DNA from: Saccharospirillum salsuginis
GTDB taxonomy: Bacteria; Pseudomonadota; Gammaproteobacteria; Pseudomonadales; Natronospirillaceae
Direction: 5' to 3'
Assembly (NCBI RefSeq): GCF_014651855.1
Contig: NZ_BMXR01000004.1
Location: 124,001-188,000, forward strand
Length of the DNA: 64,000 bases
Under the pieces are notes generated by a model. That model ran no database searches, was not told the origin of the DNA, and was given only the letters and a program-made list of their open reading frames with translations. Each line of letters starts with the position of its first letter. Positions within the stretch are counted from its first letter, which is position 1. A program made the position numbers and the translations under genes. This document shows, piece by piece, positions 36,225 to 44,039 of this stretch.

Positions 36225-37973
36225 ATGTCCCAGGTTTTAACATCAACAGCGCTTATGCGTATGGTCAATTTTACCGCTCGAAGTGTAATCGATATGGCTA
36301 AAATTGAAAGCAGTGTGGGCCATTCATTGCGCATGGAAAACACAGAAGAAAGACGTAAAGGTTTAGAGTGGGATAAGGATAAAACACACAGAGATTTGGT
36401 GTATATCCCTGAACTTTTTGGAGAGGAAAAAACATCATTAGATACATTTAACGAACAAGGGAAAAGGGATATTCAAAAGTACATTTTGGATCATGTTCAT
36501 AAACTTCAACCGAGGACACCAGAAGACCTACAAACAGAAATTGATGACCTCTTAAAGAAGATGAGAAAGAAACGTTCATCAATTAAAAAGTTTGCTAAAC
36601 CATACCCAGATTTATACGAAAAATTAGTTCCATTGGTTGACAAGCAAAACGAAGAATTTTCAGAAGATGAACTAAACGAATGCATTGAATTGATTAAAAG
36701 TAGTGACATGAAGCGTGTTAATCAGCGTGTTAAATCCATACAGGATTATTTTGATTTGCACGTTCAAAGAGAAGCGCTCAAACAGCAAAGAAACGATAAA
36801 ACGGCCATAAATAACGCGGTACTACAAGAGACAATATTAAAACTTCCAAGTACTCCTTTGGGTAAAGTGTCAAACGACTTTTTCATTGAAGCGTTGAAGA
36901 ACTTTTATAGTGAATATTATCCAGACTATTACATAAAAGCGATTTTCTTCCATGGGTCAGAAACTTACCCAGAAAAGGACGAAAAAGGCGATTTAACAGG
37001 GGAAGAACTGGGTGCACACAGTCACATCATGGTAAACACAAGAAACGCCAAAACAGGCAAATATGACCTGTTGCAAGCACAGAAGAAAAAAGCGATTGAC
37101 TACATATTAAACCACCCAGACGAGTTTCCAGATATCAATAAAGACCTTTTAAAACCTAACCTCATATTGCACAGAAGAAAACGAAAAAACGACGTATTAC
37201 AACCATTAACTTCACAAGAAGCCAGAGAAAATAAAGAAATGAGAAGGGCTTTAAGTCGTATGGGTGAAGCACATCAAAAAATGATTTTTAGGTTCTTAAA
37301 CAAGCAATTAAAGCCATACAGGATTAATGTTCAAAAAGTCGTTTATGACACTGATGAAAAACAAGAGAAAAAACGCAACATTGACAGAGAATCGAAACTC
37401 AGAAAATCAGAAAGAGAATTTAACTATCTCAATCAGAAAATCAGTGACTTGAAAGACGAAGCTAAATCAGCGAAAGAACAAAAGCGCGATGCATTAAAAG
37501 TATTGGAGCAGGCTGAAATACACACAAAACAACTCAGTAATTACATTAAAATGAGAGAAGATAGTTTAGAACTCAGAGAAGACGAAATAAGGCGCTTAAA
37601 TGAAGATTTTGACCAACGACTAAAAGAAGCACAAGAACAGCTTGAAAACAAGTATCCGTACTATTTCGAAAATGCTGAAACCATTGATAAGGCCGTTGAA
37701 CAGGTTGAGGGAATGAAGGCCATGAGGGACGTTGTAAACCGCGTAGAGAAAATAGCGGCTGATGATACCCATCCGCTTAAAAAAATGCACAGGAAAGCAT
37801 ACAGAGCCTCTAAGAGTTATCGCAGTGCATTTGACTGGGCTAAAGGAAAATACTATGAGATATACAAGACCATAAAGGGCGAAGCCCACAAAAATGACCC
37901 ATCTAATAAGCGTAAAAGCGTTATTAATTTCGTTTCTGATACTTTGAAAAACAGGCAGAAAAATAAACTTTAA
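36225..37973 (+). CDS. MobV/Pre-like relaxase (plasmid mobilization protein)
   Basis: A 582-residue protein with features of the Mob_Pre family: an N-terminal VGHSLRMEN segment (His33-Ser-Leu-Arg36) comparable to the HNxR motif I, and a metal-binding motif built from His243 (FFHGSE) and His265-x-His267 (GAHSHIM), matching the HxDE...PHxH pattern. The last 250 residues are a long coiled coil (about 390-500) and a basic tail, as in other MobV proteins. Start chosen at ATG 36225, which has AGGTGG upstream; ATG 36255 is an alternative. The function would be nicking oriT and leading the strand into a recipient with the help of another plasmid's transfer system. Confidence 0.8.
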   Translation: MSQVLTSTALMRMVNFTARSVIDMAKIESSVGHSLRMENTEERRKGLEWDKDKTHRDLVYIPELFGEEKTSLDTFNEQGKRDIQKYILDHVHKLQPRTPEDLQTEIDDLLKKMRKKRSSIKKFAKPYPDLYEKLVPLVDKQNEEFSEDELNECIELIKSSDMKRVNQRVKSIQDYFDLHVQREALKQQRNDKTAINNAVLQETILKLPSTPLGKVSNDFFIEALKNFYSEYYPDYYIKAIFFHGSETYPEKDEKGDLTGEELGAHSHIMVNTRNAKTGKYDLLQAQKKKAIDYILNHPDEFPDINKDLLKPNLILHRRKRKNDVLQPLTSQEARENKEMRRALSRMGEAHQKMIFRFLNKQLKPYRINVQKVVYDTDEKQEKKRNIDRESKLRKSEREFNYLNQKISDLKDEAKSAKEQKRDALKVLEQAEIHTKQLSNYIKMREDSLELREDEIRRLNEDFDQRLKEAQEQLENKYPYYFENAETIDKAVEQVEGMKAMRDVVNRVEKIAADDTHPLKKMHRKAYRASKSYRSAFDWAKGKYYEIYKTIKGEAHKNDPSNKRKSVINFVSDTLKNRQKNKL

Positions 37974-38026
37974 AGGTTGTATTTAATGAGTGGCATGATT
38001 TAATAGTATCAAAAAAGAGGTAGGTT

Positions 38027-38194
38027 ATGCGCTCAGAAGAAATATTGGAGTTCTTTATTGCACAGGGAAAGGCAGAGAAAGTCCCTTTTTTTAATGGAAC
38101 GCGATATTATACAAAATGGAGTGATGAAGACGCTTACGTAATTTATCTTTCAGCAGTGATAGAAGAATTAAGAGATAAGATAACTGTTGACTAA
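38027..38194 (+). CDS. small hypothetical protein of the element (55 aa)
   Basis: ATG at 38027 with GAGG six bases upstream opens a 55-codon frame ending TAA at 38194. The product starts MRSEEILEFFIAQGKAEKVP and is mildly acidic and helical. It lies 53 bp after the relaxase gene and 65 bp before the next small gene, in the same direction. No family recognised. Confidence 0.55.
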   Translation: MRSEEILEFFIAQGKAEKVPFFNGTRYYTKWSDEDAYVIYLSAVIEELRDKITVD

Positions 38195-38259
38195 AAATTA
38201 AACAGTGTTATATAGGTAACATCATACAAAACAAACAACGTATGATGGAGGGTAATGAT

Positions 38260-38529
38260 ATGGGTAAACTATCAGGAGTATCCTACGACGAGTTGTTTCA
38301 TGATGCTTATTTTGCTTCAAGAATAGAATTAGATGAAATATGTAGACTTCATGCAATTAATCCAGAGAATCACCCAGATTTGATTCATGAGATGGCCGAA
38401 GCTGTTGAAAATGGCGCATCACTGGAAAAGTGTTTTGAACGTATCCAATTGGCTGACGAATATCAGTATTTAAAAGGTTTAAAGAAAGGGCATTTTGGAT
38501 CACAAACTAAAAAACACACAATACATTGA
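38260..38529 (+). CDS. small hypothetical protein of the element (89 aa)
   Basis: Acidic, helical 89-residue protein beginning MGKLSGVSYDELFHDAYFASRI. I start at ATG 38260 because GGAGGG lies 7 bases before it; the upstream ATG pair at 38242 and 38245 would put the ribosome site inside the gene. No family recognised. It ends at a strong bidirectional terminator shared with the integrase gene. Confidence 0.6.
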   Translation: MGKLSGVSYDELFHDAYFASRIELDEICRLHAINPENHPDLIHEMAEAVENGASLEKCFERIQLADEYQYLKGLKKGHFGSQTKKHTIH

Positions 38530-38532
38530 AAT

Positions 38533-38550
38533 AAGGGGCATGCGCCCCTT
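38533..38550. terminator. bidirectional terminator
   Basis: AAGGGGC and GCCCCTT arms around ATGC, with T-rich sequence on both strands, between the convergent small gene and the integrase gene. Confidence 0.85.
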
Positions 38551-38551
38551 T

Positions 38552-39808
38552 TTATATCATCTGTTCAGCAAGTATGATGGTTTTATTTTTATCATAGTAA
38601 CGCTTAATCATTGCCTCTGATGTTCCACAATTCTTAGCGATTAAATAACTCGCTTTTCCTTCCTTCAATTTTTGAGTTATAAACGTATGGCGAAATGAAT
38701 AAAGAGTCTGGTTTTTTAGGTTTAAATTGCAGTTTTCTTCTAAAAATGTTCTATACTGTTGCCAGACTTTATCAAAATTGGGTTTGTTGTCATTATAGGC
38801 AAAAATAAACCTGTTTCTTTGAGATTTGGCAAGGTCAGATAATGGCTTAACAACGTAATCCGCTGATACTGTTTTAATGGCTGTATTTTGTAATTCTCTT
38901 ATTGCATCATTGTTAATTATAACGTGTCGTGCATCGTCTTCTGTTTGCGTCTTTCCTGATTTAATTAAGAGTGTGTAAAACTGATTTTCATCAACACTGT
39001 GAAGAATAAATTCATTTTTATAAAACTGCGCATCTTTTTGTGTATGTAGTTTCAAATCGCCCCATTTTGAATTACATAATTCGTCTCCAGGTCGGCAGCC
39101 AGTAGCCACCATTAGGCGAATGAAGTGCATAAACATGATGCGGCGTTGTTGTGCGTCTTTTCTATTTGTTGATTGAATAAAAGAACTTAAATTCTGATTG
39201 TCAAAAATAATATTCAATTCATCATCATAGAAAAAATTACGCGCTACTTGTTGGCGACGATGTTTGTTCAGAGATTTAGGGAATTTAGGTGCATCTTGGC
39301 GCTTAATCATTTTTTCAAAAATAGCGCGGTCAATGGCTGAATTAATAATGGTTTTTAAATTCTGAAAACGCGTGTAACCACAGGTTTTGTCTGTGTCAGA
39401 CATATAAAAATCAAATATGTCTTTTTCGTGTAGTTCAGTAATATTTTTGTCTTCAAAAAATGGTTTTAACAGTGAGTCAATAAGATTAGCGTATTTCTTT
39501 GAGGTATCTGTATTTTTCTGAATATATTCTTCTTTTAATAAATCTAATATTTGATTGAATTTTACATAATTCTGAAAGACCGGAAGTCCTTTTTCTATGT
39601 CATTTTCAGTAGATAGATAGATTTTCCACGCTTTCCGCGTTGCTTCTTTCTTGTCTTTCGTTTTTAGCGAGAACTGGCGCTTTTTGAAGGGAGTAGGGTG
39701 GTCGAAGTTGGAAAAATTGATGTAGATATACCAGTTGCCGCCTTCATACTGTGTATAGATGGCAAGGCCATCATCAAGCCTGATATACTCACCCTTTGAA
39801 CCACTCAT
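38552..39808 (-). CDS. tyrosine-type site-specific integrase
   Basis: A 418-residue tyrosine recombinase next to the right attachment site. N-terminal arm-binding part (residues 1-75), SAM-like core-binding domain (about 80-185) and catalytic domain (about 190-418). Catalytic residues visible: Arg239 (ATGCRPGDE), a lysine in IKSGKT (283-287), Arg373 and His374 in YSFRHT, and the nucleophile Tyr404 or Tyr405 in IKRYYD. The first histidine of the usual HxLRH motif is Tyr370 here. The ATG at 39808 lies 82 bp from the core repeat; paired TTTTACAA motifs overlap its promoter region, so the integrase may repress itself. Confidence 0.93.
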   Translation of the reverse strand: MSGSKGEYIRLDDGLAIYTQYEGGNWYIYINFSNFDHPTPFKKRQFSLKTKDKKEATRKAWKIYLSTENDIEKGLPVFQNYVKFNQILDLLKEEYIQKNTDTSKKYANLIDSLLKPFFEDKNITELHEKDIFDFYMSDTDKTCGYTRFQNLKTIINSAIDRAIFEKMIKRQDAPKFPKSLNKHRRQQVARNFFYDDELNIIFDNQNLSSFIQSTNRKDAQQRRIMFMHFIRLMVATGCRPGDELCNSKWGDLKLHTQKDAQFYKNEFILHSVDENQFYTLLIKSGKTQTEDDARHVIINNDAIRELQNTAIKTVSADYVVKPLSDLAKSQRNRFIFAYNDNKPNFDKVWQQYRTFLEENCNLNLKNQTLYSFRHTFITQKLKEGKASYLIAKNCGTSEAMIKRYYDKNKTIILAEQMI

Positions 39809-39890
39809 CTTTTACAAACCTTTTTACAACGGCTTTGCCGGTTGGTCTGAAAGGTGCGAGATAGAGCGGTTTTTGTCAAGTGGCAGTTAA

Positions 39891-39947
39891 CTTAAAATCT
39901 CTCGACCTATTTGGTCGTGCCGGTTCGAGTCCGGCTCCGGGCACCAT
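39891..39947 (+). pseudogene. 3' half of host tRNA-Leu(UAA)
   Basis: From ACTTAAAATCTCTCGACC through the variable arm, the T-arm CCGGTTCGAGTCCGG and acceptor TCCGGGC to ACCA. It completes the 5' half at 30182-30221. The first 9 bases are the right-hand core repeat (attR). Confidence 0.93.
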
Positions 39948-40127
39948 GTGACTCTTCCCCTGAAACGAATCCCTTAACCGCAGATCTGAATCTACCCGAT
40001 GCAATAGGTAGCCGGCCTGTTTGCGGGGTGCCGCACGGTGCCCTGTTGTCGAGTAAGAGAAAAAAAATCGCATCCCTGCGACAGACAAAGGAGGGGGATA
40101 GAATCCCTTGTCTGTATTCCTTCAAAA

Positions 40128-40715
40128 CTAAAATGCCAGGCTCATTTGCCGATCCTGGTCACGATCGAGCGAGACTGTTTCGTATTCCAGCGGTTTGGCT
40201 GGAACGGGTTTGGTGCCGCCGAGTTGGCGCAATACAAAAGCAACGCTTCCGCCTCGTTCGGCGGCGGCTTTGAGGCGTTCGCGGTGCGCGTCGTCGAATT
40301 CGCGACCCAGCCACGCCAACACGGCGCTGCTCATGCCGTTCGAGAGCATCTGTTCCAGAGTGCGCCAGTAGTCCTTGATCGTCTTGGTATGAATAACCAG
40401 GATCTTGCGCGTATCGACACCCGCCCGGGCCAGCAACCGCTCGTTGGGGATGCAGGGCGGGGCGACCAGGGTAATCCATTTGTGTTCGCGGCTGAGTTCG
40501 GCCAGTGTCGGCACCAGCAGACGCAGTTGATCGCGACTGTCGGCCTGGCAGAACACTTCTGTCAGTGTGCCTCGAGGCAGGCTGGATGCGGCCGGGGCCG
40601 CTTCACGGCGGGCCGCACGGGTAGATGGGCCGTGTACGACGCTCGGTTGCCACGAGCTGTGGCGGCTTGCCGGGTGCGGAAAATGCAGGGCCTGGGCGTT
40701 GTGGTTGAGTGACAT
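40128..40715 (-). CDS. sulA: SOS-induced cell division inhibitor SulA
   Basis: Blocks FtsZ polymerisation during DNA damage. The 195-residue product has a variable N-terminus of about 50 residues, then the SulA core LTEVFCQADSRDQLRLLVPTLAELSREHKWITLVAPP and IPNERLLARAGVDTRKILVIH. ATG at 40715 with GGAGG upstream. Two exact SOS boxes lie immediately upstream (40733-40748 and 40752-40767). In Pseudomonas sulA follows lexA; here it is alone. Confidence 0.93.
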   Translation of the reverse strand: MSLNHNAQALHFPHPASRHSSWQPSVVHGPSTRAARREAAPAASSLPRGTLTEVFCQADSRDQLRLLVPTLAELSREHKWITLVAPPCIPNERLLARAGVDTRKILVIHTKTIKDYWRTLEQMLSNGMSSAVLAWLGREFDDAHRERLKAAAERGGSVAFVLRQLGGTKPVPAKPLEYETVSLDRDQDRQMSLAF

Positions 40716-40732
40716 CGTGACGACCTCCGTAA

Positions 40733-40748
40733 CTGTGTAAATATACAG
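40733..40748. promoter_or_regulatory. LexA (SOS) box 1 of sulA
   Basis: CTGTGTAAATATACAG fits CTGT-N8-ACAG exactly, 17 bp upstream of the sulA start. Confidence 0.9.
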
Positions 40749-40751
40749 TAC

Positions 40752-40767
40752 CTGTATTTATATACAG
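40752..40767. promoter_or_regulatory. LexA (SOS) box 2 of sulA
   Basis: CTGTATTTATATACAG, second exact box, 3 bp from the first, the same spacing as the pair at lexA. Confidence 0.9.
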
Positions 40768-40863
40768 TCATTTGGCGTGTGTCAACTGCATGGAAGAACT
40801 GTCTGGCATATCTCCGGTTTTGGAGTTCGGGATGGTGAGGTGGAGGTAGCTTGGGTCGGACAC

Positions 40864-40887
40864 AAAAAAGGCCCCGGATGGGGCCTT
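40864..40887 (-). terminator. terminator of the sulfite reductase - DUF934 operon
   Basis: AAGGCCCC-GGAT-GGGGCCTT stem followed by a T-run on the minus strand, 22 bp past the DUF934 stop. Confidence 0.88.
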
Positions 40888-40909
40888 AGTGGAAAGTCGG
40901 GGCTGGCAA

Positions 40910-41395
40910 TCAGCGCTGCTCGAACAACGGCCGGGCATTCACGTCGGCTTGGTAACGGACGCTGAAGGTTTCCAGAAGCCGGGCCGTGGTGCCCGCTTCC
41001 TGTTCGTTGCGACAGGCGAAGGCGTTGACGCCGCACCGTTTCAGGTAGAATGCCTGGTCGGGCAGAAAATCACCAATGGCGCGGATTTCACCGTCATAGT
41101 TATGACGTTCGCGCAGCAACCGGGCCTTCGAGAAGCCGCGGCCATCGGCGAATTTCGGGAAGTGCAGGGCGACCAGCTCGAGTTCGTCGAGCAGATCGAC
41201 CACGTCTTCGGCGAATTCGGCGTCGTTCAGCCAGACACCGACGGTACGTCCGCTCGCCCGCCATTCATCCCGCTGCTCCCGATAGTAGGCCAGCGGCAGT
41301 ATAACCGGGCCCTGATCGGGAATTCCGCCATCCGCCTCGACCAGCGTCCAGGGATCGTCGGCGACAGTCTGTCCGTCCTTAATGAGATGTTGCAT
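40910..41395 (-). CDS. DUF934 protein, partner gene of sulfite reductase
   Basis: A 161-residue protein from ATG 41395 (MQHLIKDGQTVADDPWTLVEADGG). It matches the DUF934 pattern: GVWLNDAEFAEDVVDLLDELELVALHFPKFADGRGFSKARLLRERHNYDGEIRAIGDFLPDQAFYLKRCGVNAFA. The family nearly always follows the cysI-type gene and is used in sulfite reduction, but its biochemical role is not established. It overlaps the reductase gene by 17 bp. The frame is open upstream to 41557 within the reductase, which is not conserved. Confidence 0.92.
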   Translation of the reverse strand: MQHLIKDGQTVADDPWTLVEADGGIPDQGPVILPLAYYREQRDEWRASGRTVGVWLNDAEFAEDVVDLLDELELVALHFPKFADGRGFSKARLLRERHNYDGEIRAIGDFLPDQAFYLKRCGVNAFACRNEQEAGTTARLLETFSVRYQADVNARPLFEQR

Positions 41396-43040
41396 AGATG
41401 CGCTCCTTGAACGGATCCAGTCCGAGACGTTCGACGGTATCGATAAAGGGTTCGTCTTCGCGACGCCGGTCGACATAGACCTGAACAATCTTCTCGACCA
41501 CATCCGGGACCTGGTCCGCCTTGAAGGACGGTCCGACGATTTTTCCGACCCGCGCATTCAGTCCGGAGTCGCCGCCGAGGGAGATCTGGTAGAACTCCTC
41601 GCCTTTCTTGTCGACGCCGAGAATGCCGATGTTGCCGATGTGGTGATGACCACAGGCGTTCATGCACCCTGAGATGTTCAGATCGACATCGCCCAGATCG
41701 TAGAGATAGTCCAGATCGTCAAACCGGGCCTGGATGGACTCGGCGATCGGGATCGACTTGGCGTTCGCCAATGCGCAGTAGTCACCGCCCGGGCAGCAGA
41801 TGACGTCGGTCAGCGTACCGATGTTCGGAGTGGCGAAACCGTATTCCTTGGCTTGGTACCACAAATCCAGCAGTTGGTCCTGGCGGACATCGGCCAGGAT
41901 CAGGTTCTGCTCGTGGCTGACGCGCAGTTCGCCGAAGGAATAGGCATCGGCCAGTTTGGCCGAAGCCCGCATTTGATGAGCGGTGCAATCACCCGGAGCA
42001 TAGCCGACTTTCTTCAGTGACAGGGTCACCGCCGCGTAACCCGGGCGTTTGTGCAGATAGACGTTCCGGTCCAGCCAGCGGGCGAACCCGGGATGCTGGG
42101 CTTTCTGTTCCTCCAGCAGGGCATCGGCGTCGTCGAGTTCGACATAGTCCGGATCGACGAAATGACGGGCTACCCGTTCGATTTCGGCTTCGGTCAAGGT
42201 GCCCGGCCCATCCTTCAGGTGCGCCCATTCGGCTTCGACCCGACGGGTGAATTCCTCGACCCCCAGGGCCTTCACCAGGATCTTGATCCGGGCCTTGAAT
42301 TTGTTGTCCCGACGGCCCTGCAGGTTATAAACCCGTAGAATGGCGTCCAGATAGGTCAGCAGGTGTTCCTTCGGCAGGAACTCGCGCACCAACTGGCCAA
42401 CCAGGGGCGTCCGGCCCAGGCCACCGCCGACATAGACCCGAAAACCCAATTCGCCGGCTTCGTTGCGGTTCAACTCGACGCCGATGTCGTGGAAACGCAC
42501 CGCCGCACGATCGGACGAGGGGCTGCCATTGACCGCAATCTTGAACTTGCGCGGCAGGAAGGCGAATTCCGGATGGAAGGTGGACCACTGGCGAATCAGC
42601 TCGCACCAGGGGCGCGGATCGTCGATTTCGTCGCGCAGCACACCGGCGAACTGGTCGGTGGTGGTGTTGCGGATGCAGTTGCCGGAGGTCTGGATGGCGT
42701 GCATCTGCACCTCGGCCAGGCCGGCCAGAATGTCGGGTACGTCTTCCAGTGCCGGCCAGTTGAACTGGACGTTCTGGCGCGTGGTGAAATGGGCGTAGCC
42801 TTTGTCGTAGGTCTCGGTCAACTCAGCCAGCTTGTTCAGTTTGGCGGATGACAGCAGACCGTACGGAATGGCGATGCGCAGCATGGGCGCATGTCTCTGG
42901 ACGTACAGACCGTTTTGCAAGCGAAGCGGCAGAAATTCGTCTTCGGCAAGCTGACCATCCAGATAGCGCTCAGTCTGCTCCCGGAACTGAGCGACGCGTT
43001 CATCAACCACTCTCTGGTCGAACGAATCGTAGACGTACAT
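41379..43040 (-). CDS. siroheme sulfite (nitrite/sulfite) reductase, CysI type
   Basis: Six-electron reductase that turns sulfite into sulfide for cysteine synthesis. The 553-residue product shows the two ferredoxin-like halves and the cluster/siroheme cysteines in CCPGGDYC and SGCMNACGHH (around residues 420-475). It starts MYVYDSFDQRVVDERVAQFREQTERYLDGQL as in the Pseudomonas-type CysI that works without a CysJ flavoprotein neighbour. Co-transcribed with DUF934 and likely controlled by CysB together with cysH at 18 kb. Confidence 0.93.
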   Translation of the reverse strand: MYVYDSFDQRVVDERVAQFREQTERYLDGQLAEDEFLPLRLQNGLYVQRHAPMLRIAIPYGLLSSAKLNKLAELTETYDKGYAHFTTRQNVQFNWPALEDVPDILAGLAEVQMHAIQTSGNCIRNTTTDQFAGVLRDEIDDPRPWCELIRQWSTFHPEFAFLPRKFKIAVNGSPSSDRAAVRFHDIGVELNRNEAGELGFRVYVGGGLGRTPLVGQLVREFLPKEHLLTYLDAILRVYNLQGRRDNKFKARIKILVKALGVEEFTRRVEAEWAHLKDGPGTLTEAEIERVARHFVDPDYVELDDADALLEEQKAQHPGFARWLDRNVYLHKRPGYAAVTLSLKKVGYAPGDCTAHQMRASAKLADAYSFGELRVSHEQNLILADVRQDQLLDLWYQAKEYGFATPNIGTLTDVICCPGGDYCALANAKSIPIAESIQARFDDLDYLYDLGDVDLNISGCMNACGHHHIGNIGILGVDKKGEEFYQISLGGDSGLNARVGKIVGPSFKADQVPDVVEKIVQVYVDRRREDEPFIDTVERLGLDPFKERIYATSH

Positions 43041-43299
43041 GAAATCAACCTGTCTGGTTTTGGGTATTTGGTCCGTGACTATACCTAAGGAGGCTTATTC
43101 CATGAATGATTTAATTTTCATAATTTAATCTCATACCGTTATATAAGGGTGCTTGAACCGAGCGGCCATAGGGGGTTAAATGACGCCCGTGTTCAGCAGT
43201 ACCGTCCGGAGCCGGCCGAGCCGCGACATTGCGGCGATTCCGGCGAAGTGGGCGGCCTTAAATAAGCACGAACAACAAGAAAAAAGGGGAGATCTCATT

Positions 43300-43413
43300 A
43301 TGGCCAGTAAAAAGGCAGGACTGACGGATGCCCAGGCGGATGCCATTGCCGCCGTTATCATTGTGGCAACTGTCGTGGCTGCGGCCATCTACTGGGTGGC
43401 AACCGCCGGTTGA
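43300..43413 (+). CDS. small single-pass membrane protein (37 aa)
   Basis: From ATG 43300, with AAGGGGA upstream, a 37-residue protein MASKKAGLTDAQADAIAAVI followed by a hydrophobic helix to the end. The in-frame upstream part from 43180 has no conserved look. A terminator follows at 43494. Function unknown; the good ribosome site and terminator argue that it is real. Confidence 0.6.
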   Translation: MASKKAGLTDAQADAIAAVIIVATVVAAAIYWVATAG

Positions 43414-43493
43414 CACTCGTTCATCGGCCCGGCGTTCCTGCGGGATCCCGGCCGATTCCGAACCCGCTGGCTGAACGATTCAGCCGGGAAACC

Positions 43494-43517
43494 AGGGCCG
43501 ATGCGTCGGCCCTTTTT
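43494..43517 (+). terminator. intrinsic terminator after the 37-aa gene
   Basis: AGGGCCGA-TGCG-TCGGCCCT stem followed by a T-run. Confidence 0.88.
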
Positions 43518-43629
43518 CATTTAACGGCCCAACACATCGGTGGTACGGCCTGACACAAGGCTTCGAACCGGGTTGGCCAGCCCCACAGGTTGCTCGATGG
43601 GGCCGATTGTCTGTTTTCGGCCCTGTCTG

Positions 43630-43830
43630 CTAGGGTGCCAGAAAGCGAACGAGCATAATCAGGCCCAGCACGAACAGGATGGTAAAAAGGATGCCGCCGA
43701 TGATGAACGGCCAAATACTCCCCGATCCGAAGTCCTCTTGTCGATTCTTATCGCTCTGTACACCGACCAGCCCCGCCAAAAGACTGACAATCAGTCGCTT
43801 GAGACCGGTTTTCTTTGCTTTGTCTGTCAT
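43630..43830 (-). CDS. DUF2970 small membrane protein
   Basis: A 66-residue protein matching the DUF2970 pattern: a first amphipathic part LIVSLLAGLVGVQSDKNRQEDFGSGS, then one membrane segment (WPFIIGGILFTILFVLGLIMLVRFL). Function unknown. It is divergent from gdhB, with 209 bp between starts. Confidence 0.85.
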   Translation of the reverse strand: MTDKAKKTGLKRLIVSLLAGLVGVQSDKNRQEDFGSGSIWPFIIGGILFTILFVLGLIMLVRFLAP

Positions 43831-44039
43831 GAACGCGCTTCCTGATGCAGAATTATCAAAACTTTTTCATAAATGCGACCACCGCTCGGGCAATGCGACA
43901 ACCGTTCCGAAATCCCACGCCCGTGGGGTGAAAGGGTTCGTTGAATCCTAGAGAATACGGGCAATTCGAACACAATCACAACATCAACTACCTTTGGCAG
44001 TGATCTGCCAGCCACTTAAAAGAAAAACCGAGGCCAACT

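Larger units (their letters stand above)
30213..39899. mobile_element. integrated mobilizable plasmid-like element in tRNA-Leu(UAA)
   Basis: A 9.7-kb, strongly AT-rich block bounded by 9-bp direct repeats ACTTAAAAT (30213-30221 and 39891-39899) in the anticodon loop of a split tRNA-Leu. It carries a tyrosine integrase at the right end, a MobV/Pre-like relaxase, a RepL-like initiator with iterons, its own tRNA-Leu(UAA) and cargo genes. Both ends share the string AGAGCGGTTTT and paired TTTTACAA motifs (30300-30307 and 30310-30317 on the left, 39810-39817 and 39822-39829 on the right), likely integrase arm sites. No conjugation apparatus or phage structural module is seen, so it is best called an integrative mobilizable element or integrated plasmid. 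Confidence 0.9.
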
